From Vibrio sp. DW001 (GTDB taxonomy: Bacteria; Pseudomonadota; Gammaproteobacteria; Enterobacterales; Vibrionaceae), in the NCBI RefSeq assembly GCF_029016285.1, contig NZ_CP091975.1:1054001-1118000 (forward strand): 64,000 nucleotides of DNA. Reading direction: 5' to 3'. The position numbers were made by a program, and so were the translations under genes. Positions 16,700-25,492 of this stretch are shown piece after piece. The notes beneath the pieces are model-generated. The model had not been told where the DNA came from, did no database searches, and worked only from the letters and a program-made list of their open reading frames with translations. The first letter of the stretch is position 1; each line of letters starts with the position of its first letter.

Positions 16700-18125
16700 G
16701 AGGTTTGTCCCTCAGTCTTTAGCCGCACGTACCAGCACTATGCTACTCATTGTTATCATCGCATCACAATTACTTGCCGGTTTAATATGGTTCTCTCACA
16801 GCTCTGAGAATGAAGAGCAGGGATTAAAAAGCACGGTACGCAGCTTAGTGTTAAGTGCATCATCCACTATCTCTTTTTTTAGTACACTTCCTTTGGATTA
16901 CCGGCATCTCGTACTCGATCAATTGAGAAGTATGGGAGGTACGCGATTCTTCGTATCGCTAAATAACCGGGAACTACCGGTCGTCCCAATAGCGGATTCT
17001 TCAAGAAAACAACTCGTACTAAATGAAGCGAAAAGGATATTGAATCAGGAGCTTGGTAGCGACAATAACATTGTTGTTGAGTTTACTACCAGAGAGGAAC
17101 TTAAGGTATTTAGTACCGGCATCAGCATAGACGAGTTACCACTACTTTGGGCTCACTATAGCTTATCTTTTGGTGAAATTAGTCCGCCGATATTGGTTAT
17201 TCAAATTGAAGTGTCACCGCAAGAATGGTTCTATTTGGCGGCGGTATTACCAGCCCCTTATGTCAATCTTGAAAGTTCCTTTATGGACAGTAAGCAGCTT
17301 TTCTTTTTGGCATTGTCCGCCATCATACTGCTTGTTTTTACCTGGCTTGTTGTTCGTTCAGAACTCAGACCAATCAAGAACCTTGCAAAAGCCGCAACGT
17401 TAATGGGTAACAAGCTTTCTATTCCTGAAGTTAAGGAAGAAGGAAGTTCGGAACTTAAGGCCGCGGTGCACGCTTTTAACAAAATGAATCGTCGTGTGAA
17501 ATCGTATTTACGAGAACGAGAAATGTTATTTGGCGCTATTTCGCATGATCTAAAAACGCCATTAGCGTGTTTAAAATTGCGGACAGAAATGCTAGATGAC
17601 GACGATACACGAGCGAAATTTGAAAAACTCACAAATGAAATTGATTTGATGGTAAAGGGGGCGCTTCAGTGTATTCGGGATACGGATATCCATGAAGAAA
17701 TTGAGGCGATAAACATAATAGAGATACTGGGAATGAGTACAGAACTATATAATCGTTATGCAAAAAAGGTAACGGTATATGGGCCCAATATAAAACTGTA
17801 TTACGGCAAACCTTTAGCCATTAAACGCTGTATTCAGAACCTCGTAGATAACGGCATTAAATATGGAAAATCCGTTTCAATTACAGTGAAAGATAGCCCC
17901 GAAAAAGTAGTTATTTCATTTGTTGATAAAGGGCCGGGAATCGATAAAAAACTAACGGAGAAGGTATTTGAACCCTATTTTAGAGACGCCTCTGACAGCA
18001 GTGGCAGTGGGTTAGGTTTAACCATCGCACGGAGTATCGCTAGGGCCCACGGTGGAGATGTCGTACTCATTAACCAACCAGAAAGTCAAACTTTTGAGGT
18101 CTGCTTAACACTAAGTAGAGATTAA
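16689..18125 (+). CDS. Sensor histidine kinase, GtrS-like
   Basis: A 478-residue inner-membrane kinase: transmembrane helices at about 13-36 and 203-222 flank a periplasmic domain of about 165 residues. Then come a HAMP linker (RSELRPIKNLAKAATLMG), HisKA with His286 (GAISHDLKTPLACLK), and a HATPase domain with NLVDNGIKYG, VDKGPGI and GSGLGLTIARSIA. All catalytic boxes look intact. It is coupled to the upstream regulator and ends only 2 bp before the binding-protein gene, suggesting that protein takes part in signalling. Confidence 0.87.
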   Translation: MKFKRFVPQSLAARTSTMLLIVIIASQLLAGLIWFSHSSENEEQGLKSTVRSLVLSASSTISFFSTLPLDYRHLVLDQLRSMGGTRFFVSLNNRELPVVPIADSSRKQLVLNEAKRILNQELGSDNNIVVEFTTREELKVFSTGISIDELPLLWAHYSLSFGEISPPILVIQIEVSPQEWFYLAAVLPAPYVNLESSFMDSKQLFFLALSAIILLVFTWLVVRSELRPIKNLAKAATLMGNKLSIPEVKEEGSSELKAAVHAFNKMNRRVKSYLREREMLFGAISHDLKTPLACLKLRTEMLDDDDTRAKFEKLTNEIDLMVKGALQCIRDTDIHEEIEAINIIEILGMSTELYNRYAKKVTVYGPNIKLYYGKPLAIKRCIQNLVDNGIKYGKSVSITVKDSPEKVVISFVDKGPGIDKKLTEKVFEPYFRDASDSSGSGLGLTIARSIARAHGGDVVLINQPESQTFEVCLTLSRD

Positions 18126-18127
18126 GA

Positions 18128-19372
18128 ATGAAATTATTAATGATTTGTATCGCGCTACTCAGTTTTGAGTCGCAATCTAAGGAAGTAGAATTCCTTCACT
18201 GGTGGACATCAAAGGGAGAAGTCGCGGCGCTAAAAGTGATGGAAGATGCATTAGTCGCTCAAGACCATATATGGAAGAGTACACCGGTCAAAGGGGGCGG
18301 TGGCGATACCGCTATGGCGGTATTGCAAGCAAGAGCGATAGCCGGAAATCCGCCAACGCTTGCACAAATTGAAGGCATGGCGATTAAATCATGGGCTAAA
18401 CTGGGTTTTTTATCCTCATTAGACACCGTCGCTCAAGTTGAAAAGTGGGATGAAGTAATGCTGCCCACGGCACGAAGCATCAATAAGTTTGAGGGGCATT
18501 ATGTTGCTGTGCCCATTACGATCCATCGCGTAAATTGGATGTGGGTTAATAACTTGGTATTGGCGAAGGCGGGATTAGAGGTACCACAAACGTGGTCGGA
18601 GTTTATTGCGGCGTTAAAAGTTCTCAAAACAAAAGAAGTTAAACCGCTCGCGTTGGGGAACTCACCATGGCAGATATCTATGCTGTTTGAAAATATTGCC
18701 CTTGGAATTGGAGGACAAGATTACTATCAAAAAGCGTTAGTAGAGATGTCTCCTGAAGCACTAAATAGTCAAGAAATGGTCGATATTCTTAATGTGTTTC
18801 GTCAAATAGGAGATATCACTAAAGGTAGCCTGACTAAGCAACGTTGGGATGAAGCAACCAATGAGTTAATAAATAATGAAGCTGCTTTCCAAATATTGGG
18901 TGATTGGGTTATAGGTGAATTAATCTCTGATGACGCGCAAATACCCGATCATATTTCTTGCTTTGTATCGCCTCAAACTGAGGGGGTTTATATATACAAT
19001 ATGGATAGCTTTGTAATATTTAACCAGAGTTTTGGGTTTCAAAAATCAGATACTGATGGTCTTGGTAAAACGTTGTCTAGCGCTTTATTTCAGGAAGAAT
19101 TTAGTAAAAAGAAAGGGTCCATTCCTGCCCGAGGAGATATACCACTAAATGACTTCAATATCTGTTCGCAACAATCTCGACGAGACTTCGATCTATCGGA
19201 AAGAAACGAGGCTCTAGTGCCTAGTATGACTGACTCGATGGCCGTCGCTCCTATTGTTCAGAACGCCATAATTGAGGAGCTTTATCGCTTCTTTAACGAT
19301 TCTACGAAAACGCCTGAGCAGTTGATCTCTCGATTAATTGCTATATCAAGTAGCCGCTCTGGAAACGATTAG
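18128..19372 (+). CDS. Periplasmic sugar-binding protein (ABC family 1 SBP) without cognate permease
   Basis: A 414-residue extracellular solute-binding protein of the family that includes GtsA-like glucose binders: short signal peptide (about 1-17), then VEFLHWWTSKGEVAAL, GGGGDTAMAVLQARAIAGNPPTLAQIEG and YAVPITIHRVNWMWVN-like hinge segments. No ABC permease or ATPase follows; the next gene is a PTS permease. It starts 2 bp after the kinase stop, so I infer a ligand-delivery role for the kinase. Alternatively it is a remnant of a lost ABC importer. Confidence 0.85.
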   Translation: MKLLMICIALLSFESQSKEVEFLHWWTSKGEVAALKVMEDALVAQDHIWKSTPVKGGGGDTAMAVLQARAIAGNPPTLAQIEGMAIKSWAKLGFLSSLDTVAQVEKWDEVMLPTARSINKFEGHYVAVPITIHRVNWMWVNNLVLAKAGLEVPQTWSEFIAALKVLKTKEVKPLALGNSPWQISMLFENIALGIGGQDYYQKALVEMSPEALNSQEMVDILNVFRQIGDITKGSLTKQRWDEATNELINNEAAFQILGDWVIGELISDDAQIPDHISCFVSPQTEGVYIYNMDSFVIFNQSFGFQKSDTDGLGKTLSSALFQEEFSKKKGSIPARGDIPLNDFNICSQQSRRDFDLSERNEALVPSMTDSMAVAPIVQNAIIEELYRFFNDSTKTPEQLISRLIAISSSRSGND

Positions 19373-19381
19373 GTGTATTCG

Positions 19382-19403
19382 TTTGTAATAGAACACTTAC
19401 AAA
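19382..19403. promoter_or_regulatory. Palindromic operator candidate TTTGTAA-N8-TTACAAA (copy 2)
   Basis: Same arms and same 8-nt spacing as 15857-15878, here 98 bp upstream of the PTS EIICB start and just after the binding-protein stop. The centre differs (TAGAACAC), so the match is confined to the arms, as expected of a dimer site. Confidence 0.6.
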
Positions 19404-19446
19404 AAGCCAACATTATTTAACCTTAAGCGATACCAAACTCTGTAGC

Positions 19447-19480
19447 TTATATATGGAAGAGATTCATCTTCTATATATAA
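19447..19480 (+). promoter_or_regulatory. Long AU-rich hairpin in the leader of the PTS gene
   Basis: TTATATATGGAAGA (19447-19460) pairs with TCTTCTATATATAA (19467-19480) over 14 bp with one G-U pair and a six-base loop GATTCA. It ends about 20 bases before the ATG, just before the GAGG ribosome site. It could control PTS mRNA stability or translation, or be a DNA palindrome. Confidence 0.5.
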
Positions 19481-19500
19481 CATAGCTATGAGGTATTCTT

Positions 19501-21027
19501 ATGAGCACAAAAATTTCGACGTTGCCGAAACAAAGCACGTCTTTATTCTCTATTCTTAAGAAAGGCATAACAAAGCTCTCAACCGTTGGTCGTGCGCTAA
19601 TGCTACCTATCTCGATATTGCCAGCCGCTGGGCTATTGTTGGCGTTCGGGGACAAATTAGATATTCCGTTAATGGTTGGTGCTGGTGATGTTATTTTTAG
19701 CAATCTACCTTTATTATTTGCCGTTGGCGCCGCAGTAGGTCTAACGAAAGAATCTGGTATTGCAGGATTAGCCGCCGTCGTCGCGATGCTGGTTATGAAC
19801 ATGACAATTGGTGTTCATGCCGGGGTAACTCAAGAAATGGCGCTCGCAGGAGGAGCTTACGCCTTGGTGTTAGGTATACCTAGCCTTCAGATGGGTGTTT
19901 TTGGTGGATTAATTGCCGGTATTCTTGCGGCAACTATGTATAATCGTTTCCATCAAATCCAGCTCCCTGCTTTTCTCGGTTTCTTTTCTGGAAAGAGGTT
20001 TGTCCCTATTGTTACCGCAGTCAGTGCTTTCTTACTTGGCCTTATTCTACCGAGTATATGGATGCATGTTCAGGCAGGGATTGATGCATTATCAAATATC
20101 GTAAATGGTGATAACCAAGCACTTTCTACCTTCATTTTTGGTTTCACAGAAAGGGCGCTGATTCCTCTTGGTCTTCATCACATTTGGTATCCTTCATTCT
20201 GGTTTTCATTTGGTGAATATACGAATGAAGCAGGGGCTGTCATTAATGGTGATCAGACAATTTGGTTCAAAATGTTTGCGGAAGGTGTAAAAGACTTTAA
20301 CTCTGATACCTATCAAGGTGCAGGGAAATTCATGCAGGGTGAGTTCCCTCTCATGCTATTTGCTTTACCAGCAGCATGTCTAGCGATGTATCATGAAGCA
20401 AAAACTCAAAACAGAAAATACGCGGCTGGTATCCTATTTTCCGCTGCCCTGACTTGCTTTATCACAGGTATAACTGAACCTGTCGAATTCACCTTTATCT
20501 TTGTATCCCCACTGCTCTATATTTTTAATGCCGTCAGTACCGGTTTTGCATACATGTTTATGTATTTACTTGACGCTCATCTAGCCAAATCATTTTCTGC
20601 TGGGTTAATCGATTATATTACTTTGGGTATCATTCCTTCATTTAATGGATTCGAAACTAACTACCTCGCGGCAGCGATAGTTGGCGTACCGATGGCTATT
20701 ATGTATTACTTCGTATTCCGTCTTGTGATTCGAAAATTTGATGTGCAAACACCAGGTCGTACTGACGAAATAAAAGAAGAAGTCACCCTAAGTGATGAAC
20801 AGCTTACCAAATTAACGCTTGATTTCGTCGGTGGCCACGACAACCTAATGTCCGTCACATCTTGTATCACGAGGCTTCGCCTTGAAGTTAAAGATACCTC
20901 CTTAATTAATGAAAAAGGATTATCAGATATCGGAGCAATGGGCGTTATTAAGGTTGGCTCAAACGGAATACAGATTGTGTATGGTGCAAAAGCACAATTT
21001 ATAGCTGAGCGTATCAACCAACACTAG
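19501..21027 (+). CDS. PTS EIICB permease, glucose/N-acetylglucosamine family
   Basis: A 508-residue phosphotransferase permease. The EIIC membrane domain (about 25-415) begins VGRALMLPISILPAAGLLLAFG and carries the substrate loop GLHHIWYPSFWF and ITGITEPVEFTFIF. The C-terminal EIIB domain has the phosphorylation Cys455 in VTSCITRLRLEV. It imports and phosphorylates a hexose, using a separate EIIA (Crr). Sequence feel is closer to PtsG than NagE, but specificity is not settled. Neighbouring nagB would suit an amino sugar. A strong terminator follows. Confidence 0.88.
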   Translation: MSTKISTLPKQSTSLFSILKKGITKLSTVGRALMLPISILPAAGLLLAFGDKLDIPLMVGAGDVIFSNLPLLFAVGAAVGLTKESGIAGLAAVVAMLVMNMTIGVHAGVTQEMALAGGAYALVLGIPSLQMGVFGGLIAGILAATMYNRFHQIQLPAFLGFFSGKRFVPIVTAVSAFLLGLILPSIWMHVQAGIDALSNIVNGDNQALSTFIFGFTERALIPLGLHHIWYPSFWFSFGEYTNEAGAVINGDQTIWFKMFAEGVKDFNSDTYQGAGKFMQGEFPLMLFALPAACLAMYHEAKTQNRKYAAGILFSAALTCFITGITEPVEFTFIFVSPLLYIFNAVSTGFAYMFMYLLDAHLAKSFSAGLIDYITLGIIPSFNGFETNYLAAAIVGVPMAIMYYFVFRLVIRKFDVQTPGRTDEIKEEVTLSDEQLTKLTLDFVGGHDNLMSVTSCITRLRLEVKDTSLINEKGLSDIGAMGVIKVGSNGIQIVYGAKAQFIAERINQH

Positions 21028-21076
21028 GCAACGTTTACCACGAATTGATAACGTCGTTAACGAGTTATCACTAATG

Positions 21077-21112
21077 AAAAGACACACCAGCAAATGTTGG
21101 TGTGTCTTTTTT
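21077..21112 (+). terminator. Rho-independent terminator after the PTS gene
   Basis: AAGACACACCA and TGGTGTGTCTT form an 11-bp stem, ending in a run of six T. It lies 50 bp past the PTS stop and before the convergent cysteine-desulfidase gene stop, and may serve both. Confidence 0.9.
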
Positions 21113-21133
21113 GGATCTTAACGAGTTTGCTAT

Positions 21134-22459
21134 CTAACAGATAGTGCCTTGTTTTCTTTTAACTTTGAAAACAAATGCATCCGTATTGGACATACACTCT
21201 TTTTGTAAACGGTATATATTCTCAATAGTGCCATCTACGCTCTTATTGACAATACCTTCAACGTCGCTTGAGCTGAGCCCTCTTTCGGCCATTAGCATTG
21301 CTTGTAAGGCACCACTCAAACCGGTGTATGATCTAAATGCACAACTTGGTTTTGCACCATCACAAATTACACCAGCCAGATTACCTAAAGATGTTCGTAT
21401 CATGTCGGAGATCTGTTCCTTTGTAGCACCGCGTAAAAATGCAACACCACTTGCTGCGGAAGCCGTCGCAACACCAGAGCAATAACACATTGGTGATAAA
21501 TGCGCGTACTCGTTGGATTTGTAGTCAAGGTAGATGTTCACAAGGTTAGACATGGCCACAGCACGAATCATTTCTTCTTCGCTACACTTACGAAAATCGG
21601 CAGCTGCGATAGGTGCCATGCTGGAAATGATACCTTGATTACCGCTTCCTGTGTTGCTCATTGCTGTATAGCCACTGCCTCCCATACGTGCATCTAAACC
21701 TGCAACGGTCCACTTGAGAACATGAGTTATTTCGTCATCAGCAATTAAGCCTTGGTCGATTTTCTGTTGTAGAGTGCGAGCCACCTGTAGACCGTATTCG
21801 TTATCTAGGCCGTCCTTACAGATACCACGTGTTAGCTCAATCGCTGTTTTGATATGATCAAGGTCGCTAATGTCGCAGCTCGAACAGAAGTCATAGATGG
21901 TTTCTACTGACAAGAAAGAGGTATCTACGGGGATGGTTTCTTGGTTCGCTAATGCTTCTTTTTCTTCCTCGCGGTTGCCAAGTAGTACTTTCCCATCTTG
22001 TTCAATAAATTTGATGCCATTATGTTCATTCCAAAGGCTTACAGAGGCGGTATGTTGGTCGGTCTCTATCGTTATCTTTAAATAGATAGACGGGGCAGGA
22101 GTAACCATATCAAGGTCAAGTTTTTGGGCGGCGACAAGTTGTTCAATAAGCTCTTCAGCTGCCTTAACATCGGTATCCGTTACCTTACTCAGTACTTCCA
22201 TATCTAGATCTGCATCACCAGCAAGTACCCCTAGAAGCGTGGATAAGAAACCACCACATTTACCGCCAGTATTTGGAATTCCGACGGATTGTACTCCAAT
22301 GACCATAAGACCTGAGCCTTCCATAGAAATACGTTTAATTTCACCAGGGGCATACTTTCGGGCTGTTGCTGCAGTAAGCGCGAATGCGACTGGCTCGGTA
22401 CATCCCAGTGCGGGGATAAGCTCAGCTTCAAGAACCTTAACAAATGCATTTTTTTCCAT
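21134..22459 (-). CDS. CyuA/UPF0597-family L-cysteine desulfidase-like enzyme
   Basis: A 441-residue member of the serine dehydratase alpha/UPF0597 family. Its characterised members (CyuA/YhaM) split L-cysteine to pyruvate, ammonia and sulfide with an oxygen-sensitive [4Fe-4S] cluster. Cysteines at GCTEP (Cys20), GGKCGGF (Cys68), SPMCYCSG and VICDGAKPSCAF are the conserved ones. Other landmarks are TGSGNQGI and ARMGGSGYTAMSN. It is the third gene of a likely operon: transporter, opine-dehydrogenase-like gene, this gene. The usual partner cyuP/SdaC-type transporter is replaced by a YkvI-type one. Real substrate may differ from cysteine. Confidence 0.85.
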   Translation of the reverse strand: MEKNAFVKVLEAELIPALGCTEPVAFALTAATARKYAPGEIKRISMEGSGLMVIGVQSVGIPNTGGKCGGFLSTLLGVLAGDADLDMEVLSKVTDTDVKAAEELIEQLVAAQKLDLDMVTPAPSIYLKITIETDQHTASVSLWNEHNGIKFIEQDGKVLLGNREEEKEALANQETIPVDTSFLSVETIYDFCSSCDISDLDHIKTAIELTRGICKDGLDNEYGLQVARTLQQKIDQGLIADDEITHVLKWTVAGLDARMGGSGYTAMSNTGSGNQGIISSMAPIAAADFRKCSEEEMIRAVAMSNLVNIYLDYKSNEYAHLSPMCYCSGVATASAASGVAFLRGATKEQISDMIRTSLGNLAGVICDGAKPSCAFRSYTGLSGALQAMLMAERGLSSSDVEGIVNKSVDGTIENIYRLQKECMSNTDAFVFKVKRKQGTIC

Positions 22460-22624
22460 AACTAACTCCAGTTAATTTTCAAAATAGATATTATGTAATT
22501 TTAGGGAGATGATACTTCCCCGATGAAGAATCCTTATATGCTATTCCGGGTTACTAGTAACAAAATTCGGCATAGCGAACCAACGTTCAATATAAAGGAC
22601 TTTGTGGATAAAAAAACGTTACAT

Positions 22625-23827
22625 TTACCTTCCTGTACGCATGTATCCAACGACGTCTGTTGCAGTCATATTTTCTAGGCCAAAGTCTTTCATGCTATAG
22701 CCTGTTTCATAGTAATTAGTTTCCAACAAGAGATTAGATAAGTCGGTCATTGCACGAATGATTGGCGTTTTTACTTGCAGGAGCTCGGCAAAGCCAATGG
22801 CACCATTGCATCCCACTGGAACATCTTCTGTGATATATCTTGAATCCAATGGGAAACGCGCCCCCTTTGGAGCTGGAAGCCATGTAGATTGATCTAAAGG
22901 TTCAGAAAATGGAAGGCGGAAATCCTCACCAAACATCATCTGACCGATTAGCCCCATTCGAGACTGAAGTACATCTTCTTCAACAGGTGTTATTCCGACG
23001 CCAAAAGCTTCTGCGATGGCGACTTGCTCCTGATAAAAAGCGTATTGTACTCGGCCTACAGCCGGTGAAACACCGTGAGCGTAAATGTCATATATCGTAT
23101 CGTGGCTTCCAATATTAGGGATAATGCCCCAGTTCTCTATCGTTCCTGTATTGAGTACCACGGCAGGAACATGTAAGAGAACATTGACATTTGATAGGCC
23201 AATATCTAACGCGGTATCACCCTGAACCAATGTCGTTGCATCCAGTGCTGGAATTTCTTTACTGGCGGAAAGATATGTTTCGAAGTCGACTGAAGGTAAT
23301 GTATCCACTCTAATTTCATTTTCACGATACATTACATTCACAACATCTGTTTCTGTTTCCAGATTATTAAAGTCCGTCAATCGGGCACCGTAAACCAATG
23401 ATGAATATCCTGCGATAATGACGTTGGTATTGAGTCCTTGTTCATTCATTATTCGACGAAGAATTAAACTTCCGAAGTTGTCCGGGAAGATGCTGACTGT
23501 TTGTCCGTCTTCCAGTAGAGGTGCCAGTTCTTTAAAAATGGACTGAAACCCTTGAGCTTGTACTGAAACCAAAATGTGATTAGAACCTTGTACCGCTTCC
23601 TTCATGTCATAAGTGACCATATCCAGAACTGCTGTACCATTGCGTTCAAAGTTATCATGGTTTTTTTCGATACCTTCAAAGCGAACTCTTCTGCTATTCA
23701 CAATACCTTTTACTTTATTATTGAACCTTGTGAACTCGTACATTCTGACTTCGGCACCGCCAAGTTTACAATCGGCAGCCAATGCGTGAGCACCGTTACC
23801 AGCACCAATTATGGTAATAATTGCCAT
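22625..23827 (-). CDS. NAD(P)-dependent octopine/opine dehydrogenase-family protein
   Basis: A 400-residue oxidoreductase. The N-terminal Rossmann domain begins ITIIGAGNGAHALAADC, and the C-terminal half is the helical octopine-dehydrogenase domain with LLHVPAVVLNTGTIENWG and the His that family enzymes use in catalysis (NIGSHDTIYD is a further His). Family members join or split an amino acid and a 2-oxo acid through a secondary amine. Position between a transporter and a cysteine-desulfidase-like gene suggests catabolism: opine to amino acid plus keto acid. Substrate unknown. Confidence 0.8.
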   Translation of the reverse strand: MAIITIIGAGNGAHALAADCKLGGAEVRMYEFTRFNNKVKGIVNSRRVRFEGIEKNHDNFERNGTAVLDMVTYDMKEAVQGSNHILVSVQAQGFQSIFKELAPLLEDGQTVSIFPDNFGSLILRRIMNEQGLNTNVIIAGYSSLVYGARLTDFNNLETETDVVNVMYRENEIRVDTLPSVDFETYLSASKEIPALDATTLVQGDTALDIGLSNVNVLLHVPAVVLNTGTIENWGIIPNIGSHDTIYDIYAHGVSPAVGRVQYAFYQEQVAIAEAFGVGITPVEEDVLQSRMGLIGQMMFGEDFRLPFSEPLDQSTWLPAPKGARFPLDSRYITEDVPVGCNGAIGFAELLQVKTPIIRAMTDLSNLLLETNYYETGYSMKDFGLENMTATDVVGYMRTGR

Positions 23828-23932
23828 TTCATAGCCTTTCTAGTGTTGTTTAAAAAATCAGTTGTCCTGAACGTTTTTGTTGTCCCACCGTGTGGTAGTG
23901 AATAAATCCCACGTATAAATGGAGTGCGACAA

Positions 23933-25069
23933 TTAAATAAGTTGTTTAGATTCAGACGTATTTTCCTTTTCATCTCTTGCTTTAATCATGTAATAGCGAA
24001 CGACAACAACCCCGCAGACAATGGCGCCTGAGTAGCCAAAATAGGTCATGATATAATTGAGAAGTGTCTGATAAGGGACATAAAGAGTAACAAAGTAGAC
24101 TGCAGTACCAACAATTACGCAGGTTAGTTTATATTTAAGGCTGTTTTCGTCCTTAATAAACATCGAAACACAAGTCCAGATAATAGGGCAGAGCGTACTG
24201 TAAACTGCGACAAGAATAATGATAGCGAATAGCCCACCGACTGCTCCGAAAATGTTGTTTGCAAGCAGTAGATTAGGGATGGCGGCGGACACTGAGTTTT
24301 CGATGTTGCCTATGTGATTGAGCCCCATAACAATAGAACCAAAGACAAAAATAAATGCGGCAAGGCTAAGAATAATATGGGTGTATTTAATGTCATACTC
24401 GCGCAGTTCTGAGCCCATACGACCTACCATCGCGGACACAAGTAGTAAGCAGCACCCTCCGAAAGAAAGCCCAGCTAATATTGGGTTTGCACCTGCTCGT
24501 GTGACTTCGACCGTACCGCTATTAATGGCGGTATTTCCGTCACTAATAAGGGGGTAGTAAGTAAACGCCGAGATAACACCGACAACAATAGTGAACCCTA
24601 CAATAACCGGTCCAATCCTACCGATAATATCGATCATTCTATTCAGTCCGGCGGCGGCAGTAATGACGGAGATTATTACAGCGATAGCACTGCCGATCGC
24701 GATAGGTATCCCCCATTGTTGGTGTAATACGTTACCAAAACCCGAAACCATGAACATATAACAACTGGCGTTAAACGACCATGCAAATGCTTCAAAGACT
24801 TTACCACCCGCAGATCCTGCATATAGTCTAAATATTTCTGAAACATCATCATATCCTCGTGTTCGACCGGCATAAGCATAAGCGCCGTAGGCCAGATACA
24901 TCATAAAGAAGGTGATAACGCCAACTAATAAGCAAGCCCAGATCGAACCCCAACCAGAAAAGAACTGCATAGTTTCCTGACCAGTGGCAAATCCTGAGCC
25001 TATTAGATAAGCAAGTAGAGCACCGATGAACGTAGTTTGTTTACCTACACTCATTTTTCTATTACCCAT
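23933..25069 (-). CDS. YkvI-family membrane transporter, copy 1
   Basis: A 378-residue protein with about ten membrane helices of the YkvI type, distantly related to amino-acid/sodium symporters. The helix 1 region reads IGSGFATGQETMQFF, with an unwound Gly motif typical of the LeuT-fold group. I start at ATG 25069, where AAGGAG lies six bases upstream, not at the in-frame 25105. It heads a transporter/opine-dehydrogenase/CyuA-like operon and is divergent from an XRE-cupin regulator. It has a close paralog of identical length at 27045. Confidence 0.85.
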   Translation of the reverse strand: MGNRKMSVGKQTTFIGALLAYLIGSGFATGQETMQFFSGWGSIWACLLVGVITFFMMYLAYGAYAYAGRTRGYDDVSEIFRLYAGSAGGKVFEAFAWSFNASCYMFMVSGFGNVLHQQWGIPIAIGSAIAVIISVITAAAGLNRMIDIIGRIGPVIVGFTIVVGVISAFTYYPLISDGNTAINSGTVEVTRAGANPILAGLSFGGCCLLLVSAMVGRMGSELREYDIKYTHIILSLAAFIFVFGSIVMGLNHIGNIENSVSAAIPNLLLANNIFGAVGGLFAIIILVAVYSTLCPIIWTCVSMFIKDENSLKYKLTCVIVGTAVYFVTLYVPYQTLLNYIMTYFGYSGAIVCGVVVVRYYMIKARDEKENTSESKQLI

Positions 25070-25492
25070 AAGTTTCTCCTTAAAAACGTCATTCAACCAG
25101 TTCATCTTCTACCTTTGTTTGTACAAAGACCTATTAACGCTGTATCATAAAAAATGAATTAAACTAGTCGTCCGTTATAACGACCAAATGTCCTTTACAG
25201 TGAACGCCTGTTGTTTGTTGGTGTCAATTTACAACTGCAGATAACGAGACTCAGCGCAAAAAATGACCGTTTTTTTTCTGTTGAAATGTGCGCTAGATAT
25301 GAATTATGCAGGTCATCAATCCTCTTTAGTCTTTGCATAATTGGTCTGAATGGAGATTATTCTCCTTTGATAAGTCTCTTTTTAATCGTGTTGCGAAATT
25401 AGGTTTCGGGATCTATTATTGCGCGGCAATTCAAGCTTAATAATAAAAATTATGTATATATAATCGCGTCAGGAAAAATAGGTTGTAAGAAT
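25070..25492. promoter_or_regulatory. Divergent promoter region between transporter 1 and its XRE-cupin regulator
   Basis: 423 bp without a credible gene; a 63-codon open frame here has no family features. It holds the conserved promoter module described at 25170-25227, and A/T-rich DNA (TATATATAAT near 25454) before the regulator start. GGAGA-TTAT-TCTCC near 25352 is a small hairpin of unknown meaning. Confidence 0.6.
25170..25227 (-). promoter_or_regulatory. Conserved promoter module of transporter 1 (TTGACA-N28-24-bp element)
   Basis: Read on the minus strand: TTGACA (25222-25227), 28 nt, then a 24-bp element (25170-25193) starting GGACATTTGG and centred on the perfect palindrome CGTTATAACG (25173-25182). 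The same layout occurs at transporter 2. The element is 100 bp before the ATG. See findings. Confidence 0.65.

Noticed and set aside
22625..23827. Reading the opine-dehydrogenase-like gene as a staphylopine/pseudopaline-type metallophore synthase
   Set aside because: There is no nicotianamine-synthase-like gene, histidine racemase or metallophore exporter nearby; the neighbours suit catabolism.
25211..25402. 63-codon open frame in the transporter 1/regulator 1 intergenic region
   Set aside because: Its composition is not protein-like, it has no good ribosome site, and it overlaps the conserved promoter module.
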